This document shows positions 1 through 12,413 of a stretch of DNA of 64,000 nucleotides, piece by piece; position 1 is the first letter of the stretch; each line of letters begins with the position of its first letter. Position numbers and translations under genes: made by a program. Origin of the DNA: Sesamum alatum (Eukaryota; Streptophyta; Magnoliopsida; Lamiales; Pedaliaceae); the NCBI GenBank assembly GCA_034509735.1, contig JACGWO010000002.1, positions 42,301,702-42,365,701 of the forward strand, in the 5' to 3' direction. A model generated the notes under the pieces. That model searched no databases. It was not told the DNA's origin and worked only from the letters and a program-made list of their open reading frames with translations.

Positions 1-1480
1 TGGTCTCTGTCTCGGTGTTTTGTGCTTTGCGGTGGCTGATATGTAACTTTCGATCAGATTATGCTGTTTTCTGGGAATTATGCTGTCTGTACTTCTCTCT
101 CTCTCTCTCTCTTTCAGAATTGTCGGGGTATGCGTCATTGAAATTAAGTATTATATTGGAAAATTCTCATACTTGGTACAATTTAATTATCTATTGTATT
201 TGTTCGACTAAATGGTCCGGAGTTTGATTAGGATCTTTTCTTGTGAATTTGCAGTGTTTCTTGGTTAATGTAACACTTTATACATGTATTCACTTTTTGT
301 TTTCTTGGTTTACAATTTAAAGTTTTTGGATGCACATCGCGTTTGGTAATTGATTCTTGGAATCTGTTAAGGTCCTTGAAGGAAACTTGATGGTTTTGTA
401 TGATTTTTATGTAAACACAACTTTTTTTTCAAAAATTTTAGATTCTAGGTTGGCAAGTCACTTCATTTAGAATTCCTAATTCTAGTCTGTGGACGATTTT
501 CTTATTTTTGGTTTTAGGATTTGCAAGTATCATTTTTGCTTAGAATTTATGTGCCTTAACAAGGGCGTTCTCTCACCTAGAATTCATGTGATTAGCAAAA
601 CCTGTTGAAATACTTAAAATGAAGCTGTATTCTGAACACATCTTTTACATTGACTTTGTTGACTGGTTTAAGAAAATCAATCTGTGTCTCCTCCAAATAT
701 TTGCATCCCAGCACGAACCACTAGTTATACTTGTTCGTGAGATAAAAAAGAATTGAAAAGGACGGGTTCAAATATATCTAGCCTTGTCTCAAAAGTGCGT
801 CTTAAAAATGTCGCTCAGGTACTCTTTGTAGCTCTGAGTTTTGGATCCAAGCGGCCATGAAGTTGAATGTTAAGTTATAAAATGAAAATGAAATACAAAT
901 GGCACTGTGAATGGTACTAGTTGGTGAAAAACTGAATATGGAACTTCTAATTGGGAATAAAGTCTATAACTAAAGTGAACAACTTTCTCAATACAGCTGT
1001 TTGCTGGTCTTGGGTTTTCCTTAATCCCTGTGTCCTTCGCTTTTCCTCTTCCTTAATTCTGTCTCAACTTCTGGACATGTTTCATTGTAAATGTTTCTTA
1101 TGCAGTTATTAAATCCTGAAAACGCATTTTAGTTTTTCTCAGTAAGTGATAATTTATAAATTTGTGAAATTTTCAGCTAATGAATGGTTACAGGGATATT
1201 AAAATGTATCTGGCTTCAGATTGGAGTAATAACAAAACCGTCCCACATAGTTTCTTTTGTCTGATGACTGAATAAGCTATATTTCTTACTATTTGCACCC
1301 TGGTGTGTATGTAACTTTTTTTTACTTCTCCTAAATGTATGTCCTCCTTCAGGGTCAAATCAAATATACATGATGCAAAGCTTGATGTTGCATGTGATGT
1401 GGTTCTTACTGTACCTTAATGTTGAAACCTGTGGAATTTCTCTGATTATTTACACTTCTAGTTGTCTTGACCTCTGCCAG
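1..1480 (+). other. Intron or upstream part of the CSC1-like gene
   Basis: No coding exon of the downstream channel gene was found here. The stretch is T-rich with a short CT run near 97-114, as is common in plant introns, and ends in an acceptor (polypyrimidine then CAG at 1478-1480) that opens the first recognisable exon. The first exon(s), expected to encode roughly the N-terminal 75-105 residues of an OSCA protein, must lie left of the window unless they are too diverged to see. Confidence 0.55.
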
Positions 1481-4400
1481 CTTGAAAATATTTGGACCAA
1501 TAGCGATTGCGGCGCTTCTGCTTCTGATTCCAGTGAATGTTTCTGATGGAACTTTATTTTTTCTGCGGCGCGACTTGGTCGTTAGCGAGATCGACAAGCT
1601 TTCCATATCAAATGTTCGACCCAAGTCCAATAAGTAAGTTTCATGGTTCTCTTACTAAAGAAGATAAATATTTGTAGCCCCAGCATGAAGAGGTGTAGTC
1701 AGCATTTCAGTATGTTTGATTTGTTTGAAGTTCAATGTTCTGAGATTAGATGTTGAGCTGATTTTACAAGTATCACTCTTCTTCGTCTGGTTATAGCACA
1801 CAATAGGCAAATTTGATGCATGAATTTGAATTTATGGATGTGAAATTCAATATGAATGTGTTTTGTGTTAAGTCAATACTCTTTACTTCATTGAAATATA
1901 GTGGTGATATCGACCACAGACTTACCAGTTTGCCTTATCAATTTGCATCAGTTAAATTTTCCAAGATCAGGCGATGTGCTCTGTTTATTTCTTTAGGGAA
2001 TAGTATCACAATAAGGTGGCTGACTTCTCTATAATGATTTATGTAATCCGATGAACTTTGAAAATTAGAGCCCTGGTACAGTTGTGACACGCATATTATC
2101 ATCTCACATTTCATGCCAACACATCAACAGTTTTGCTTTCCATATTGCTCTGAAGTGTTCATGATGTAGAGACTAGGAAGGTCACAAGAATGCTTAAATT
2201 TGGTTGTAGAGATCGGTACCTTATGGCATTCGCTCCTTGGTTGTCCGCTCCTTCTGCTCCATCAAATGAGAAAGGAACTGAGCTAGAAAGTTTAGGGCGG
2301 AAGCAGATGACCACATCCTATAGCGTGCTTGACTTGTTCAGTTATATGCAGTTGCAACAGTAACAACCAGAATATAGGCATGTGAAACCCTTAAATCATC
2401 ATATGTTTTTCCAATATGGTGCTGCATTCATCTTTTCTCCGCCCTTCCGTGAATTTTATGCTTGTAGTCTTGCATCATTACAGCTGATTAAGACATTTTC
2501 CCATGACATAGTAAAGCGCGGGGCTGAAGTGTTTTTGCGTCTAACTTTCTTTCTTTTACTCTAGGTTGTGCATCAATTTCATGGCTAAGAAAATAACTGC
2601 TCTGATTGAATGTCAGGTTTTTTGTCCACATATCTATGGAGTATTTGTTTACTTTTTGGGTCTGTTACATGCTTTATAAGGAGTATGACAGAGTTGCGTC
2701 AATGAGGCTAAATTTTTTGGCTTCACAAGGCAGGCGTGCAGAACAATTCACGGTTAGTTGAATTGTCATTACTATTGCAATATGAAACATTTCAATGGAA
2801 AATTTCTTGGATTGAAGTGAATGTAATATTTTATCTGTATGATGTTCTGGTTTTTGTTCGTTTGATGGTATTTTGGACTATCCAATTTTGTTAATCATGT
2901 TGGCTGTAATATTTTAAATTGAAAGTTGAAGAAGTAAAATATTGATACCTCAGCTCTACCAGGAGCTTTTGGATGACAACTGGTCATTTTGGACTACTCG
3001 TTTTTAATATGAGTTTGCATGCTCAGTTCTCTCGATTATATCTTCACTTGCAGTACAGTTTTTCAATTCAATATTTATCATAAACGTGGTTTGGACTATC
3101 CTCAGGTTCTTGTTAGGAATGTGCCACATGTTTCTGGACGCTCAATATCAGATAGTGTTGAAACCTTCTTTCAGAAAAATCATCCAGATCGCTATTTATG
3201 TCACCAGGTAATAGATTGTCATACAACTTCTCAACACTCGTTAAGAAGTCAGGTGTGCCTGATATCACTTGTTTTCCTGCGATATCTGCTCATACAAGAT
3301 ATTGTCATCTTTTCGTGACTTGCAAACACTTGTACTTTGCACTATGTTCATTACCTTGTACGTTCCTTCGCCCAGGCTGTGTACGATGCTAATAAGTTCG
3401 CCAGACTGGTCAGGAAAAGAAACCGACTTCAGAATTGGCTGGATTACAACCAGCTTAAGTTTGAGAGACATCCGGACAAAAGGCCTACAACAAAGGTATA
3501 CTCCTTTCTAGGTTAAAAGCCTTTGAACAGATATTCTGAGGAAAATGGATTTGCTTATGCTGTGATATTATCTGGTTTACTTGCTGCAGAACATAACATT
3601 ACTTTATTGCTTGTTTTGTTTTTGTCATTCAGAGAGGCTTCCTTGGACTTTGGGGTGAAAGGGTGGATTCAATTGACTACTACAAAGAGAGAATTAAAGA
3701 TTTTGATAAAAAGGTAAGTTCACGTCTCTCGTTTTAATTCACACAAGCGACTCTCGTTTATTTAATTTTTTCTGATATGGAAACATTTACCCAGCTCTAA
3801 TCTTGTTCCAGTTGAATTAACTTGCTTCCTTAGTCAGCCGGTTGCGTTTCTTTCTGACAAAATAATTTTTTCACTTGTTGCTCTTAGTTGACAATGGAGC
3901 GCCAGAAAATCCTCAAAGACCCTAAGACCGTAACTCCGGCTGCTTTTGTGTCATTCAATTCAAGATGGGGAGCAGCTGTTTGCGCTCAGACACAACAGAG
4001 CAAAAATCCCACACTGTGGTTAACAAGTTGGGCCCCTGAACCCCGTGATGTATACTGGAAGAATCTGGCGATACCATTTGTTTCACTCAGCATTAGGAAA
4101 CTCGTGATATCGTTATCTGTGTTTGCATTGGTTTTCTTTTACATGATACCTATTGCTTTTGTCCAATCACTGGCAAATCTGGAAGGACTTGAGAAGGTTG
4201 CACCTTTTCTGAGGCCGTTAATTGAATGGTAAGCCTCAATTGAAGTAAAAGGGCATCATATATTCAGACTTTTGGTTATCATGTGAAATGAGGATTGTTG
4301 GGGAAATGCCTGAAAACTTTTTGTGAAAATAAAAGATTTAAACGTCGCACGTTGAGATTCATGAATATAGATGGTTCTGCCTTGAATAAAGAATACGTAC

Positions 4401-6221
4401 TAGTTATTTCCTGCTATATAATTAGTCGCTTTCTGATGACAATTCAGTCACAGGGCTATAATATTTGAAACAGAATGAAAACTTGATAACTTCTTCCTAA
4501 TATTTAGATTAATGTATGCCGTACGTGAATCTTGATCTTTATCTTGAATACAATTCTCGTTAAGATGCATCACTGTTTTGCTTTATGTCTTAGATTCAGT
4601 AATCTCCCATCTGTCTTTTGCAGGAGCTTTATTAAGTCATTCCTACAGGGTTTCCTTCCTGGTCTTGCTCTTAAAATCTTCTTGTATGTTCTTCCCGCAA
4701 TTTTAATGATTATGTCAAAAATAGAGGGGCATGTGGCGGTATCACAATTGGAACGGAGAACTGCTGCGAAATATTACTACTTCATGCTGGTCAACGTGTT
4801 TTTGGGTAGCATTGTGACCGGAACAGCATTCCAGCAACTTCATGCTTTCGTTCACCAACCACCTGCCCAGTAATGTTCCCTCTACATTTTGTGTCGTCAT
4901 CCTTTATTTTATTTGAACCAACGTCAATTTTGCGAATAGTATTTGTTGCATGCATACTCTAATACCAAACTGTTAACTTGTTCGAATAACACCAATACTG
5001 AGTTGTAGTATGAAACAAAAAAGAGACTCTCGTTCCAATTTGGTTGAAAATGCTCGTCTTCTGGGTTGTGAATGAATCTTCTTGGTTGCAGAATCCCGAG
5101 AAATATTGGTGTTTCAATACCAATGAAGGCTACTTTTTTTATCACATACATAATGGTCGACGGCTGGGCCGGGATTGCTGGTGAAATTCTCCGGTTGAAA
5201 CCTTTAGTGATTTTCCACCTAAAGAACATGTTCATCGTAAAAACTGAGAGGGATTTGGAGAAGGCAATGGACCCTGGAGGCGTTGATTTCCCTGAAACCT
5301 TACCGAGTCTTCAACTCTATTTCCTTCTGGGAATCGTGTACATGGTCGTTACCCCAATCCTCCTTCCGTTTATACTGGTCTTCTTTGCATTCGCGTTCTT
5401 TGTCTACCGCCATCAGGTTAGTTCTACTCTGTCCTATTCGCATATTAATTTTCTCATACTGAGCTAAGATTCTTATCCCTTCTATCGTGCAGGTCATTAA
5501 CGTGTATAACCAACAGTACGAGAGCGCTGCAGCATTTTGGCCCCACGTCCACGGTCGCATTATAGCAAGCTTACTGATATCCCAACTCCTCTTGATGGGC
5601 TTATTGAGCACAAAAAAAGCTGCAAATTCCACTCCTTTGCTCGTGGTGCTACCCGTATTGACTCTCACCTTCCATAAATACTGCAAGAACCGCTTCGAGC
5701 CCGCATTCAGAAAGTACCCTCTTGAGGTAATTTGGTTTATATGAACTTTAAAAGATGCATCAATATCAGTCGTCAACCCAATCACACTATGCAAACTATC
5801 TGTAAAACTGTCTCAATCGACTGATCGTTCTGGTAATTCTGATTGGCCGTTATCTCTTTCTTCTCTTCAGGAAGCCATGTCGAAGGACACACAAGATCGT
5901 GCCTCTGAATCTGACATCGACTTAAAATCTTACTTGGCCGATGCATATTTGCATCCGATCTTCCACTCTTTTGAGGAAGTCGAGTTGGTTGAGGTCAGAG
6001 TCGACAAAAACCAGGCTCATGTCCCCAGTTCTTCTCCAAGCGAGCTTAGTTCTCCATCCCCTCAGCATACCTACCATCATGAAGACGAGCCGTCCCATAT
6101 TGTCCAGCACTACGAAGTCGAACCAAATCATACCATGTATCAGTATGAAGCTGAATCGGCGAGCGACGTATATAGGTACGAATACGCTGCTGAGCAACAC
6201 TACCAATACTATCACTACTGA
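1481..6221 (+). CDS. OSCA/CSC1-like hyperosmolality-gated channel, 5' end outside window
   Basis: Ten exons give one continuous frame of about 695 residues: 1481-1633, 2617-2752, 3106-3207, 3376-3495, 3633-3713, 3888-4228, 4624-4869, 5092-5416, 5493-5726, 5871-6221. All introns are GT-AG and the phases agree. The family (DUF221/RSN1_7TM, ERD4-like) forms mechanosensitive or osmosensitive calcium-permeable channels in the plasma membrane. Seen here: the first exon opens with LKIFGPIAIAALLL and the IDKLSISNV motif; the cytosolic linker contains VLVRNVPHVSG; then come a TM-rich core with FLPGLALKIFLYVLPAILM, a KATFFITYIMVDGWAG segment and YNQQYESAAAFWP. The last exon holds a conserved SFEEVELVEVRVDK tail followed by a Ser/Pro-rich and then His/Tyr-rich end. 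That tail resembles clade 1 OSCA proteins. Usual length is about 760-810 residues, so about 75-105 N-terminal residues are missing. No internal stops were seen. The clade assignment is inference. Confidence 0.92.
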
Positions 6222-6372
6222 AGTTTGGTTTGTATGTTATACAAAGTTAATTTCTTTCTGATGTAAATCCCTAACCAAATATCCTTCTCATTTAGATAGC
6301 TCTGACATTTGGTTGCTAAGATCTTCCCCATTTTCAGTTGTAAGTTTAGTTCATGTAAATGTAATTGAGTTG
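6222..6372 (+). other. 3' untranslated region of the CSC1-like gene (inferred)
   Basis: T-rich sequence follows directly after the TGA at 6219-6221. No strong AATAAA signal was recognised. The 3' end of the transcript is not determined, and the CT-rich repeat that follows may lie inside or just beyond it. Confidence 0.35.
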
Positions 6373-6376
6373 TTAG

Positions 6377-6408
<32 letters not shown>

Positions 6409-6454
6409 TGGTGTTGCATGCTTGTGTTTGGATTCTCTCTCTCCCTCCCTCCCT

Positions 6455-6493
<39 letters not shown>

Positions 6494-6546
6494 AGCTCTT
6501 TAAAATCAGTGGCTCTGTTGAACTGGTGTTGCATGGTGTGTTTGGG

Positions 6547-6579
<33 letters not shown>

Positions 6580-6620
6580 GTGGCTCTGCTGAACTGGTGT
6601 TGCATGGTTGTGTTTGGATT
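6373..6620 (+). repeat. Compound CT microsatellite / minisatellite
   Basis: Three CT/CCT tracts alternate with copies of a unique segment. The longest form of that segment reads from AAATCAGTGGCTCTG through GAACTGGTGTTGCATGG to TTGTGTTTGG. Two nearly complete copies start near 6502 and 6573, and a partial copy near 6408. The pattern is a tandem duplication of (CT)n plus flank. Frames open on either strand here are repeat artefacts. Confidence 0.85.
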
Positions 6621-7632
6621 GGAGGATAAGAGTTATCCATGGCTTTTGTCTCTTCTTATTAGCTAAACAAGCCCATATGTTATCTTTTGGAGTTATTTGC
6701 ATCTATTTTCTTTTAGGTTCTATTTGTACGAACAGATTTGAATTTGAGGGAAGGATTCTGAACAATTCTATATTACAAAAATTTGAAATTCATGGTAATG
6801 TTATTGAAAATAACTCAAAAGGAGACTGAAACATTTCAATTTCTCTGCAAAATACAATTATACAAACAAGCACAATAATTTATTATTATGGATATACAAT
6901 TTTTAACTCTAAAATTATCAGTCCAAACACAATTTTTGATATTTGAAGTTACTAAGGTTTAAATCTTTGGGGAAGATTTCTATAAGATGTTTTTAAAAAT
7001 TATCAAATATCAAATTTTATTCTAGAATAAAAATATTAAAAATGTTCGGACAAAATGAAACGGAAGAGGTTATAAGATATTATCAGTAACAGTTGTTTGT
7101 AATAAATATAATCAGAATTGAAGGAATCTATTAAAATTTTAAAAATAAATTACAAACTCTTATATTGTTTCTTAAAAAAATCTTATAAACTCCAAAGACT
7201 CTACTTTTTTAATATTCTTTTCTTGGAGATTTTATCAAACAATTTACAACATTTTACAAGAAAACTTTTTTTTTATATATATAATCTTATGAAATATATT
7301 TAAAGAGCATATAAATTTATTGAAATACCATATGAAATTTATATATAAAAATGAATTAAGATCAGCCGCAAAAATCAGATGCTGTCCCTTTCATGGCCCT
7401 GCAAATTTGCTACAACCAGACACGCAATGTGTTGGACTTTAAGGCTGGAAGAATTATTATTCCAAAAGTTTGTCATCTTTCAATTTTTCCCATAAAAATT
7501 GTGTGCATTTCCTCTCTTTTATTTATGGCCAAACATCTACACCAAATTGGGTGTTTTTTGTGGCCAATTAGCTGTAACAGAATAACCGTCGATATTTTTT
7601 GATAAGAATGGATCACTTTCGAATATATGATT
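6621..7632. other. AT-rich intergenic DNA, nothing assigned
   Basis: About 1 kb of A/T-rich sequence with many short in-frame stops on both strands. No protein similarity, RNA gene or terminal repeat was recognised. Confidence 0.5.
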
Positions 7633-8514
7633 ACTAGCATGTGACCCGTGTTATGCACGAGTTTAATTTAATTCTAGTTAAAATTATATTTTATAAGATT
7701 TTCTAAATTAAGTGAATGTCAAATGAAGAATATTTTTAAATAAAATTATCTTTTATTTTTCAATTATAGATGCATTATATCAATTTTATGTTATAAAAAT
7801 TGTAAAATATTTACAATCATAACAAATATATACAAAGGCATATCTATCAAAATTGACTGATAAAGCCATAAATTGTATTGAATTTTTTCAATACAAAGGT
7901 GATTACTAATAACATAAATATCAATATGTACGTCCTCAAATATATTTATATGTTTATTTAATTTGTATATATAATGAATATTAAATATATTTATTTTATA
8001 TATAATGAATATCCATAGAAAATATTTATATATAACATGAAAACAATTTAAGAATTTCACTATCTATGAATGGCATTTATTTTTTCTTGATTTATCTTGA
8101 ATTATTTAATTTGTTGTGCGCATAGCTTTTGTCAACTAAATTTATATCTTTCTATGATGATATATATTTATAAATATTTTTGTGATGAAATTTTATAGGT
8201 AACAAAATATTAAATTATTATAACAATTAATGATACCAAAGTAATTTTGAATAATTTTGATGGATTCAAATTTTTATAAAATTATTTGAAAAGAAAAATA
8301 TATCTCACTTGAAAATCAATTGGCGTTTACAATATCTTTTAAAGTTATTACATATAATGTGTATGAGAGAATAATTTTTTATTAGATAGGTTTTTTCAGA
8401 AAAAATTAAGAACTATTTGTTTTCTCATAATATAAATTAAAAATAATAAATATGATCGGAATTAGTTTTATGCAAAAAGTTTGTCATGGTGCAACGAACA
8501 GGGCAAATGCTAGT
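7633..8514. mobile_element. TIR-bounded AT-rich element (MITE-like)
   Basis: The left end reads ACTAGCATGTGACCCGTG. The reverse complement of the right end reads ACTAGCATTTGCCCTGTT. About 20 of 27 terminal positions match, with the first 8 identical. The 880-bp interior is AT-rich and non-coding. The CCCGTG...GCAC type of end is widespread in plant genomes. No clean target duplication was found, so superfamily and exact ends are uncertain. Confidence 0.5.
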
Positions 8515-8517
8515 TAT

Positions 8518-8845
8518 TTCGTAGGGATTCGAACACATAATCTGTAGGAATATTTCTTAACATAAAAAGAACTCGCGGGGGTACGAACCAATGACCTCTA
8601 GAAATATTTATTATGATAAAAGAAATTCGCAGGGGTTCGAAACCCATGACCTCTTGGAATATTTATTAACATAAATAGATTTCGTAGGGGTTCGAACCCA
8701 TGACCTCTTGGAATATTTATTAACATAAAAAGAATTCGTAGGGGTTCGAACCCCTAACCTCTAGGAATATTTATTATAGTAAAAAGAATTCGCAGGGGTT
8801 TGAACCAATGACCTCTAGAAATATTTATCATAATAAAAAGAATTC
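8518..8845 (+). repeat. 54-bp tandem repeat array, six units
   Basis: Six consecutive units of about 54 bp, starting near 8518, 8572, 8626, 8681, 8735 and 8789. Each has the order TTCGYAGGGGTTCGAACC, then TGACCTCT, then GGAATATTTATT and a short A-rich spacer. Units 3-5 are the most alike. The core GGTTCGAACCC fits the tRNA B-box consensus GGTTCGANNCC, but no tRNA fold surrounds it. The array begins directly after the TIR element to its left. Confidence 0.88.
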
Positions 8846-9989
8846 AAAATTCTAGAAAATTAGAATTTGGTCAAAATTGAAGGTTTTGGTCAAAGACCGC
8901 CTTCAAATATATATATTAATAGATGGGTTTGATTCTTTTTTGTCCATATGAGTGATGATTGTGTTGGTAAGGAATCTATAAATACTCCTTTAAACGGTTT
9001 ATGATTCTGGATTTGCAGTGATGATTGGAATTGAAATCATTTGAACTTTTTGTAAAGAAAAACAAAAATCTCACAGAAATGATGACCTTTATATCCCCAG
9101 TGATTAATACAAAGTTTTAGGTTTACTTGAAAGTTGGCTGTGTTTCCATGAAACAAAGTCGGCTACTTATTAGATGTAATAAGTACCACAATACTCAATT
9201 TATAAATCTATTACTGCAAATCAATACGTGAGATGTTGTTTAGTTCCTATATAGTAATTCAAATGCGAAGAACAATATATTTCTCATTCCAATTATAAAA
9301 CTTTGTAAATATATTTTATTTTCTTACTAAATTTTTTTTATCAGAAAGAAAAGGTAACTACATTAATAAACTATGATATTTCTTTTTAAATCAAAATCAA
9401 ATTTGTGCGAACTAAATCAATTATTTGTTATGTGAATCATCATTGTACATATTCTTTTAGAAAAAAAAAAATCACCACCGTACACATTTATAAGAAAAAA
9501 TCATCACTATACATATTTATTAGAAAAAAGGAAAAGAATCATTATTATAGATTAATTGCATGACAAATTTATTACACTTTATATGATCGGTTCATGTTTA
9601 ATCATACCCCATTTTAGGGGTGGACATAGTTCGATAAATCGGCCTAACTTGCCAAAATCGAACCAAAATTTCGATCTTTGGTTAGCGCTTAATTGAATCA
9701 AATTGAATACTGAATTGTTATATATACATATGTAATACTTAATTTACAATTTAGTTTATTTATTTTTCTTGTATTTTCTATACATTGGAATTAGAAAAAA
9801 ATGCATTATTTAGTTTTCTTGCCTTTTTTATACATTGGTATTTTCATTATTGAAATTTGGAATTAGAATTGATTTATTTGCCTTTACAGTTTTTTGCTTT
9901 TACAATTTATGTGGAATTAGATTATTTGTCTTCACAGGTTTTTGGTTTCTACAATTTCTTTTGAATTAAATTATTTGCCTTTATGATGG
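8846..9989. other. AT-rich intergenic DNA with transposon debris
   Basis: No gene was seen. Near 9615 there is a GGGGTGGACA motif followed by AATCGG/CCAAAATCGAACC-type sequence, typical of one end of plant hAT-like non-autonomous elements, but no matching opposite end was found. Short T-rich near-repeats of the type TTTGCCTTTACA occur at about 9800-9985. Confidence 0.4.
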
Positions 9990-10375
9990 AGACAAGATCA
10001 ATCAAAGAACAATTAAGGAGGAAATTTAAAATTTTCCATAAAAAGCAACGAGAGATTGAGATCACTCCCAAGAATGAAGGTCCAAGGTCAAACTTACCAA
10101 GTCAGCGTGGCGCAACAAATTACTAAAATAACCCTACTTGTAACGAATCACAATCATGTAATGGTGGTAGATGAGGGATAAAAAAGTAATTTACCTTTAC
10201 CTACCCTAAATATCTTAAATTCCCTACTTGTATAAATACCCCCCTCATTCTTTCATAAAGGGAGATGATTTTCTCGCTTGTAACGACTCTAGTGTAAACG
10301 TGTTGAATCGCGCTCATTCGAAATAAATACAGTCGATCTCGCTTTTTTGTGAGATCACTTTACATAAAAAAATTT
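9990..10375 (+). mobile_element. Probable LTR fragment
   Basis: The segment carries a promoter-like stretch (TTGTATAAATACCCCCCTC near 10228), a downstream region of regulatory look, and an ending around TCGATCTCGC. This composition is typical of plant LTRs. Ends, target duplication and a partner LTR were not found, so it is called only as a fragment. Confidence 0.35.
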
Positions 10376-10724
10376 TTTTCAGAAAAATTACACTTTTGAT
10401 CCCATAAAATAGAGAATGTTGTACTTTTAATCATACAATATTAGCATATGGTTTCATAGAATAAAAAATTGTAGCATTTTTTTTTTTTTATCCTAGGAGG
10501 GTTTTAGCCATTGTTTCTTGGACGAAAACCACTTGTGTCTGGTCAAAAGTAGTTTTGATGATTGGAGGAAAATGAAGGCAAAAATATGGCGTCATTTACT
10601 TACTCTTTCATCTATAAAAATGCTAAAAATCAAATCTAAAATGATCCAAAAAATAGTCCTGCTGTTGAAAATTTAAGATTTTTTTGTGTAGAAAAAAAAT
10701 GTATAAAAAACATGTAGGGAATGA
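10376..10724. other. Intergenic DNA with MULE-terminus-like sequence
   Basis: Near 10379 the sequence reads AGAAAAATTACACTTTTGATCCCATA, close in pattern to the MULE termini found elsewhere in this window. A matching right end was not found. No gene was seen. Confidence 0.3.
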
Positions 10725-11400
10725 ATGAGATGGACAGTGTGGGAAATTGTGCATTACGAAGTTGAGGTAAGAGTTAGACTCTTTATCTTTAAGACAATTA
10801 TTGCCCCGCTCTGGTGCTCACGGAATTGGCAATTTGTCTTCCAAGATACATTGACGTTCTATTTCAAAATACTACAAACTTTGAGAAATGGCGAACCAAA
10901 CGATATTTTGAAACTCTCTTGCTAAACACTATTTATAGAATGCTTTTATGCTTACAAATACTATGAACGAGTTGAATGAATAATGAAATGAAATGGGAGG
11001 CCTATTTATAGGAGTTGGAAAGGTGTATCGAACGGACATGTCCAATCAGGAAAGATGCCTTTGAAGGTTATAACCTTTTATCCGAATGGACGCATCATTT
11101 CGCCCAAAGGACATACCATTTCATTCAAATGGACGCATCGTTTCACCTAAAGGGTTTCACCCAATAGACACATTCTTTCAACCAAAGGACATACATATTC
11201 AGTTGATTTAGACACGATCGGATGATAATTAGACATTATCAACTCCACTTGTCATGAGCTGTCGTGAGCTATCACGAGCTTGTTATGCATCGCACATGGT
11301 AACCAATCACTTGTCACAATTTATTTTTTAATTTATCATTCACCATTTTTCAATAAAATATCCCTTTTCTTTTGAAATTTCTATTCATTCAAACCAAATT
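10725..11400 (-). mobile_element. Probable reversed LTR fragment
   Basis: On the minus strand a TATA-like CCTATAAATAGG lies near 11000-11012, downstream of repeated GGACGCATC/GGACATACC-type motifs at 11040-11190. The arrangement resembles an LTR promoter reading leftward. No protein was seen and the ends are not defined. Confidence 0.35.
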
Positions 11401-11566
11401 AAAACTTTTTTAATTATCTATCTATACTAATATAAAAATAAAAGACCCTTTAAATTCTAAACTCACAAATGGTGGTCACTAACACCGCCGCACTAATTTT
11501 TTGTGATGCCAAAATGTCCTTCAATTGATAAGATAACCAACTTATTTAACTTGCCAAAATTTTTTA

Positions 11567-11990
11567 GGGTGAATTACAATGACTTCTCCCGAAATTTGAT
11601 ATAATTACGGATACCCGGTCGTTTTCTCAAAAATTACAAATACCCTCTTGAGGTTTGTAATTTTTAATTAAAGGTCTGAAATTGTTCATTTTTCCCTTGA
11701 TTTTTTTTTAAATTGTAGAAAAATCAACTGAGGTAAATTACATTATTGCTCATCTGTGTACAAAACATAAGAAACCCTTCTCTGTGCATTTTAGTCCAAA
11801 AAAATTCAGAAAATTTCAAAAAATAATAAAAAATAATTCAGTTTGCATAAGAGTAGTTTGGTCAGTTCACTCATAAAAATGAATTACTTGTTAGACGGTT
11901 ACAAACCTCCAAGATATTTATAATTTTTGAAAAAATGAGGGAATATCAATAATTATGTTAAATCTTAGATAAAATCATTCTAATTCACCC
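11567..11990 (+). mobile_element. MULE-type MITE, family A, copy 1
   Basis: About 424 bp beginning GGGTGAATTACAATGAC and ending GTAATTCACCC-like, with long imperfect terminal inverted repeats of about 80-90 bp. Both arms carry the phrase GATATAATTAC/AAATACCC. The same family recurs at 19978-20400 and 57684-59420 in reverse orientation and at 27518-27941 in this orientation. The 9-bp flanks agree at only 6 of 9 here, suggesting an old insertion. Non-coding. Confidence 0.75.
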
Positions 11991-12404
11991 TTTCTTTTAA
12001 TGTAATATATTGATTTATATATTTTAGAACGTGAAAGATTATTTATAAAGTACCCCAGAAATTACGTTTAAGAACGATTAGTTATAAAATCAGAACAAGA
12101 AATTCAATTTGATATTCAACAAGCTATTTTAACGTATTAAAATTTCGATTCGATTCGATTCGATTTGATTCGGTACGACAATACCAAATGGACGCCCCAC
12201 AACGAATCTTCCATCGTGAAACTGTTTTGTCGCTATTAAAGCGGATAAACAAATAATAACCTCCAGAAAGAAACTATTTTACTTGGAAGAGAAAATAACA
12301 ACTATCGCTGTTTAGCTATGGCGCTTTATTAGGTTTCGGAAGCATCCAACCATCTGCTTCGTCAGCTCTCCATCTCCCTCGTCCACTTCCTCGCCGTACC
12401 ACCA
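11991..12404. other. Intergenic DNA upstream of the 4CL-like gene
   Basis: No gene was recognised. A (CGATT)n-like short repeat lies near 12147-12172. The last 100 bp are pyrimidine-rich and unlike the AT-rich DNA to the left; they flank the target site of the next element. Confidence 0.4.
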
Positions 12405-12413
12405 CCTTAAAAT

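Noticed and set aside
1406..1630. 74-codon minus-strand frame
   Set aside because: It overlaps the first clear OSCA-like exon in antisense.
5300..5794. 164-codon minus-strand open frame
   Set aside because: It is antisense to well supported OSCA-like exons and crosses their introns.
6313..6666. Leu/Ser-rich open frame and its minus-strand partner
   Set aside because: Both are translations of the CT satellite.
8640..8760. tRNA gene remnants because of GGTTCGAACC
   Set aside because: No A box, acceptor stem or anticodon arm can be drawn around any of the cores.
8518..8845. CRISPR-like array
   Set aside because: Units are contiguous 54-bp tandem copies with no variable spacers, in a plant nuclear context.
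11415..11470. Helitron 5' end (TCTATACTAATATAAA)
   Set aside because: The motif is suggestive, but no CTRR-hairpin 3' end was found, so no element could be bounded.
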